NCBI GenBank assembly: GCA_964442285.1
Contig: CAYTZH010000029.1
Coordinates: forward strand, 1 to 62,914
DNA: 62,914 bases
Source of the DNA: CAYTZH01 sp964442285
Lineage (GTDB): Bacteria > Myxococcota_A > UBA9160 > JAFDET01
Reading direction: 5' to 3'
A program made the position numbers and the translations under genes. The notes beneath the pieces were generated by a model. That model saw only the letters and a list, made by a program, of their open reading frames with translations, was not told the DNA's origin and searched no databases. Below are positions 61,045 to 62,914 of the stretch, in pieces (within the stretch, counting starts at the first letter, position 1; the number at the start of each line of letters is the position of its first letter).

Positions 61045-61659
61045 ATGCCCGTGCCCCGCGTCACGCTCACCCTCGTCGTCGCGCCTGCCATCCTCGTCGC
61101 GCTCGCCTGTGCCGGCGGGGGTGAGCCGCTGGGCTACCGGCTGAGCCACAGCGGAAGCCACTGGAGCGACAAGGCGGACGATCCCGTGCTCGAGAGCGTC
61201 CGCGGCCGCTATCCCGACTACTTCGAGATCCTGCTCGATCCGGGCACCACCCGGGAGCCCGACCTCCGCCCGCTGCGCGACGACCTCGAGGGCCGGCCGG
61301 TGGGCGCCCGCAACTACGACGCGCTCAACGCCCTCGCGATCGGCTACTTCGAGCTCAACTACCGGGCCGGCCAGCACCCCGGCGGTCCGACCTACTTCGC
61401 CGATTCGTTCCGGGCCGCCCAGCTCCTGGCGGTCCCCTGGCGCGCCTATGGCGAGATCGAGGAGGGGGCCCTGCGCGCCTCGATCCTCGACTTCTTCGAG
61501 GACGCGGCCTCGGGCGAGAAGCTCGGGACGGCCGCCACGGCCCCCCGGCTGGCCGCCATCGTGCGCTCCCTCGAAGCCAAGGAGACGGACCCGGTCCGCC
61601 TGGAGCGCATCCGGAGCCTCGCCGCGCAGCTCGCCGAGCACGGCCCCGACGCCCGCTGA
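61045..61659 (+). CDS. Small lipoprotein before lysA
   Basis: 204 residues from an ATG 7 nt after cca; a GTG 6 nt earlier is also in frame. Signal helix TLTLVVAPAILVALACAGGG with the lipobox ALAC. The mature protein starts RLSHSGSHWSDKADDP and contains NYDALNALAIGYFELNYRA, a probably helical domain. No family recognised. Position between cca and lysA, where several proteobacteria have the LptM-like 'lipoprotein before lysA', is suggestive only. Confidence 0.75.
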   Translation: MPVPRVTLTLVVAPAILVALACAGGGEPLGYRLSHSGSHWSDKADDPVLESVRGRYPDYFEILLDPGTTREPDLRPLRDDLEGRPVGARNYDALNALAIGYFELNYRAGQHPGGPTYFADSFRAAQLLAVPWRAYGEIEEGALRASILDFFEDAASGEKLGTAATAPRLAAIVRSLEAKETDPVRLERIRSLAAQLAEHGPDAR

Positions 61660-61683
61660 TCCCGGTGCTAGTGTCGGACGGGC

Positions 61684-62914
61684 ATGGCACTCGACCCCGC
61701 CCTCCTCCAGCGCATCGCCCGCGAGCACGGCACGCCCTGCTACGTCTACGACGCGGATGCCGTGCGCGCGCGGATCCGCGAGCTCGGGCGCTTCGACGTC
61801 GTGCGCTACGCCCAGAAGGCCAGCTCCAACGTCCAACTGCTGCGACTCGTGCGGGAGGCCGGGGCCCTCGTCGACGCGGTATCGGCCGGCGAGCTCGAGC
61901 GCGCGCTGCGGGCCGGCTACGTCCCCGGCGGCGAGCCCGCCCCCATCGTCTACACCGCCGACGTGATCGACGACCCCACCCTCGCGCGGATCATCGAGCT
62001 GGGCGTGCCGCTGAACGCCGGCTCGGCGGACATGCTGGCGCAGCTCGGCGCGCGGGCCCGGGGCCATCCCGTCTGGATCCGGGTCAACCCCGGGTTCGGC
62101 CATGGCCACAGCCGCAAGACGAACACGGGCGGCGAATCGAGCAAGCACGGCGTCTGGTACGAGCGCCTGGGCGAGGCCCTCGCCCTGGTGGACCGCCACG
62201 AGCTCGACCTGGTCGGGCTGCACATGCACATCGGCTCCGGGACGGACGTCGAGCACCTGAAGCAGGTCTGCGACGCCATGGTCTCCCAGGTCCGGGACCT
62301 CGGACGCGACCTGCGGGCGATCTCCGGCGGAGGCGGCCTGCCCGTGCCCTACGCCGAGGGCGACGAGGCGCTCGACGTGGGGGAGCTCTTCCGGCTCTGG
62401 CACGCCGCGCGCCAGCGGGTGGAGGAGCGCCTGGGCCACGCCGTGACCCTCGAGATCGAGCCCGGCCGCTTCCTGGTGGCCCAGGCCGGCGTCCTCGTGT
62501 CGGAGGTGCGCGCGGTGAAGGCCCAGGGCAAGAACCGCTTCGTGCTGGTCGACGCCGGCTTCAACGACCTGCAGCGACCCGCCATGTACGGGAGCTACCA
62601 CCGCATCTCGGTCCTCGGCGCCGAGGGACGGCCCGCCGAGGGCCCGGAGGAGCCCACCGTGGTGGCGGGGCCCCTGTGCGAGTCCGGCGACGTCTTCACC
62701 CAGGGCGAGGGCGGCCTCGTAATGCCCCGGCCGCTGCCGCCGGCCCGGGTCGGGGACCTGCTGCTGATCCACGACGCGGGTGCCTACGGCGCGTCCATGG
62801 CCGGCAACTACAACAGCCGCCCCCTGCTGCCGGAGGTTCTGGTCGACGGCGGCGCGCCGCGTCTCATCCGGCGCCGGCAGACGGTCGACGACCTGCTCTC
62901 CCTCGAAGAGGTCT
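61684..62914 (+). CDS. lysA: Diaminopimelate decarboxylase (3' end cut by window)
   Basis: At least 410 residues; the window ends inside the last part. It makes lysine from meso-diaminopimelate with PLP. RYAQKASSNVQLLRLV holds the PLP lysine (Lys45), LHMHIGSGTDVEHL the His-Gly pair, AISGGGGLPVPY the glycine-rich loop, LEIEPGRFLVAQAGVLV and GPLCESGDVFTQG the substrate and dimer sites. The tail RRRQTVDDLLSL is near the normal C-terminus, so only a few residues are missing. Confidence 0.95.
   Translation, partial: MALDPALLQRIAREHGTPCYVYDADAVRARIRELGRFDVVRYAQKASSNVQLLRLVREAGALVDAVSAGELERALRAGYVPGGEPAPIVYTADVIDDPTLARIIELGVPLNAGSADMLAQLGARARGHPVWIRVNPGFGHGHSRKTNTGGESSKHGVWYERLGEALALVDRHELDLVGLHMHIGSGTDVEHLKQVCDAMVSQVRDLGRDLRAISGGGGLPVPYAEGDEALDVGELFRLWHAARQRVEERLGHAVTLEIEPGRFLVAQAGVLVSEVRAVKAQGKNRFVLVDAGFNDLQRPAMYGSYHRISVLGAEGRPAEGPEEPTVVAGPLCESGDVFTQGEGGLVMPRPLPPARVGDLLLIHDAGAYGASMAGNYNSRPLLPEVLVDGGAPRLIRRRQTVDDLLSLEEV

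Overview
The window is about 63 kb of very GC-rich, tightly packed bacterial DNA. An RND efflux pair, ExbB/ExbD/TonB, many lipoproteins, a PEP-CTERM protein and polyprenyl-linked glycan genes point to a Gram-negative with an outer membrane. The gene mix (TPR-bearing GT-C transferases, UnbV/VCBS proteins, sigma-54 control, PF04909 amidohydrolase) resembles uncultured 'deltaproteobacterial' lineages (Myxococcota, Desulfobacterota or Binatota). That placement is inference. A run of 100 N inside a tandem repeat shows that this is a draft scaffold.

Layout. 1-3.9 kb: tRNA-Lys, an M23 peptidase with a lipoprotein 2 bp behind it, DUF1353 and DUF3332 proteins, and a PEP-CTERM protein preceded by a close sigma-54 promoter match. 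4.1-16.2 kb: a surface-glycan locus with three TMTC-like GT-C/TPR proteins (two converge and overlap by 35 bp), a sugar aminotransferase, a GT2 polyprenyl-phosphate glycosyltransferase, a multi-pass membrane protein, a metallo-beta-lactamase-fold protein and a GNAT acyltransferase, mostly as one overlapping minus-strand operon. 16.3-26.1 kb: an Asp/Asn beta-hydroxylase-family (LpxO-like) protein, an UnbV/VCBS protein, a coupled operon of COG2403 (cyclic 2,3-diphosphoglycerate synthetase-like), carbamate kinase and a CPBP membrane protease, then an RND pump with its adaptor. 26.4-34.3 kb: serA-purA, divergent aroA, a small zinc-ribbon protein and a GldA/F/G-like ABC transporter. 34.3-40.3 kb: exbB-exbD divergent from tonB and a 1090-residue secreted protein with about 42 DxDxDG repeats, the most unusual locus here. 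40.3-43.1 kb: a Leu/Val-dehydrogenase-like enzyme and a sigma-54 activator with its own sigma-54 promoter match. 43.1-47.9 kb: two regulator/target pairs (HxlR with an AhpD-like protein; Rrf2 with a thioesterase and a small membrane protein), a polyol dehydrogenase and an alpha/beta hydrolase. 47.9-57 kb: a large lipoprotein of unknown function, zwf, a truncated LuxR-type regulator, an amidohydrolase, a papain-like protease, a serine hydrolase and a PHP/DUF3604 protein. 57-62.9 kb: an 18-bp dyad repeat array with the assembly gap, PilZ, PspC, an acyltransferase, dienelactone hydrolase, cca, a lipoprotein and lysA (cut by the window end).

Genes are commonly coupled through 4-bp overlaps (ATGA, GTGA, TTGA). 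Three convergent pairs share a palindromic CTAG stop. Most intergenic gaps are short. Several longer ones carry different short tandem duplications (8, 17, 18, 21 and 23 bp). Because of the base composition, long open frames exist on the strand opposite almost every gene; these were treated as shadows.
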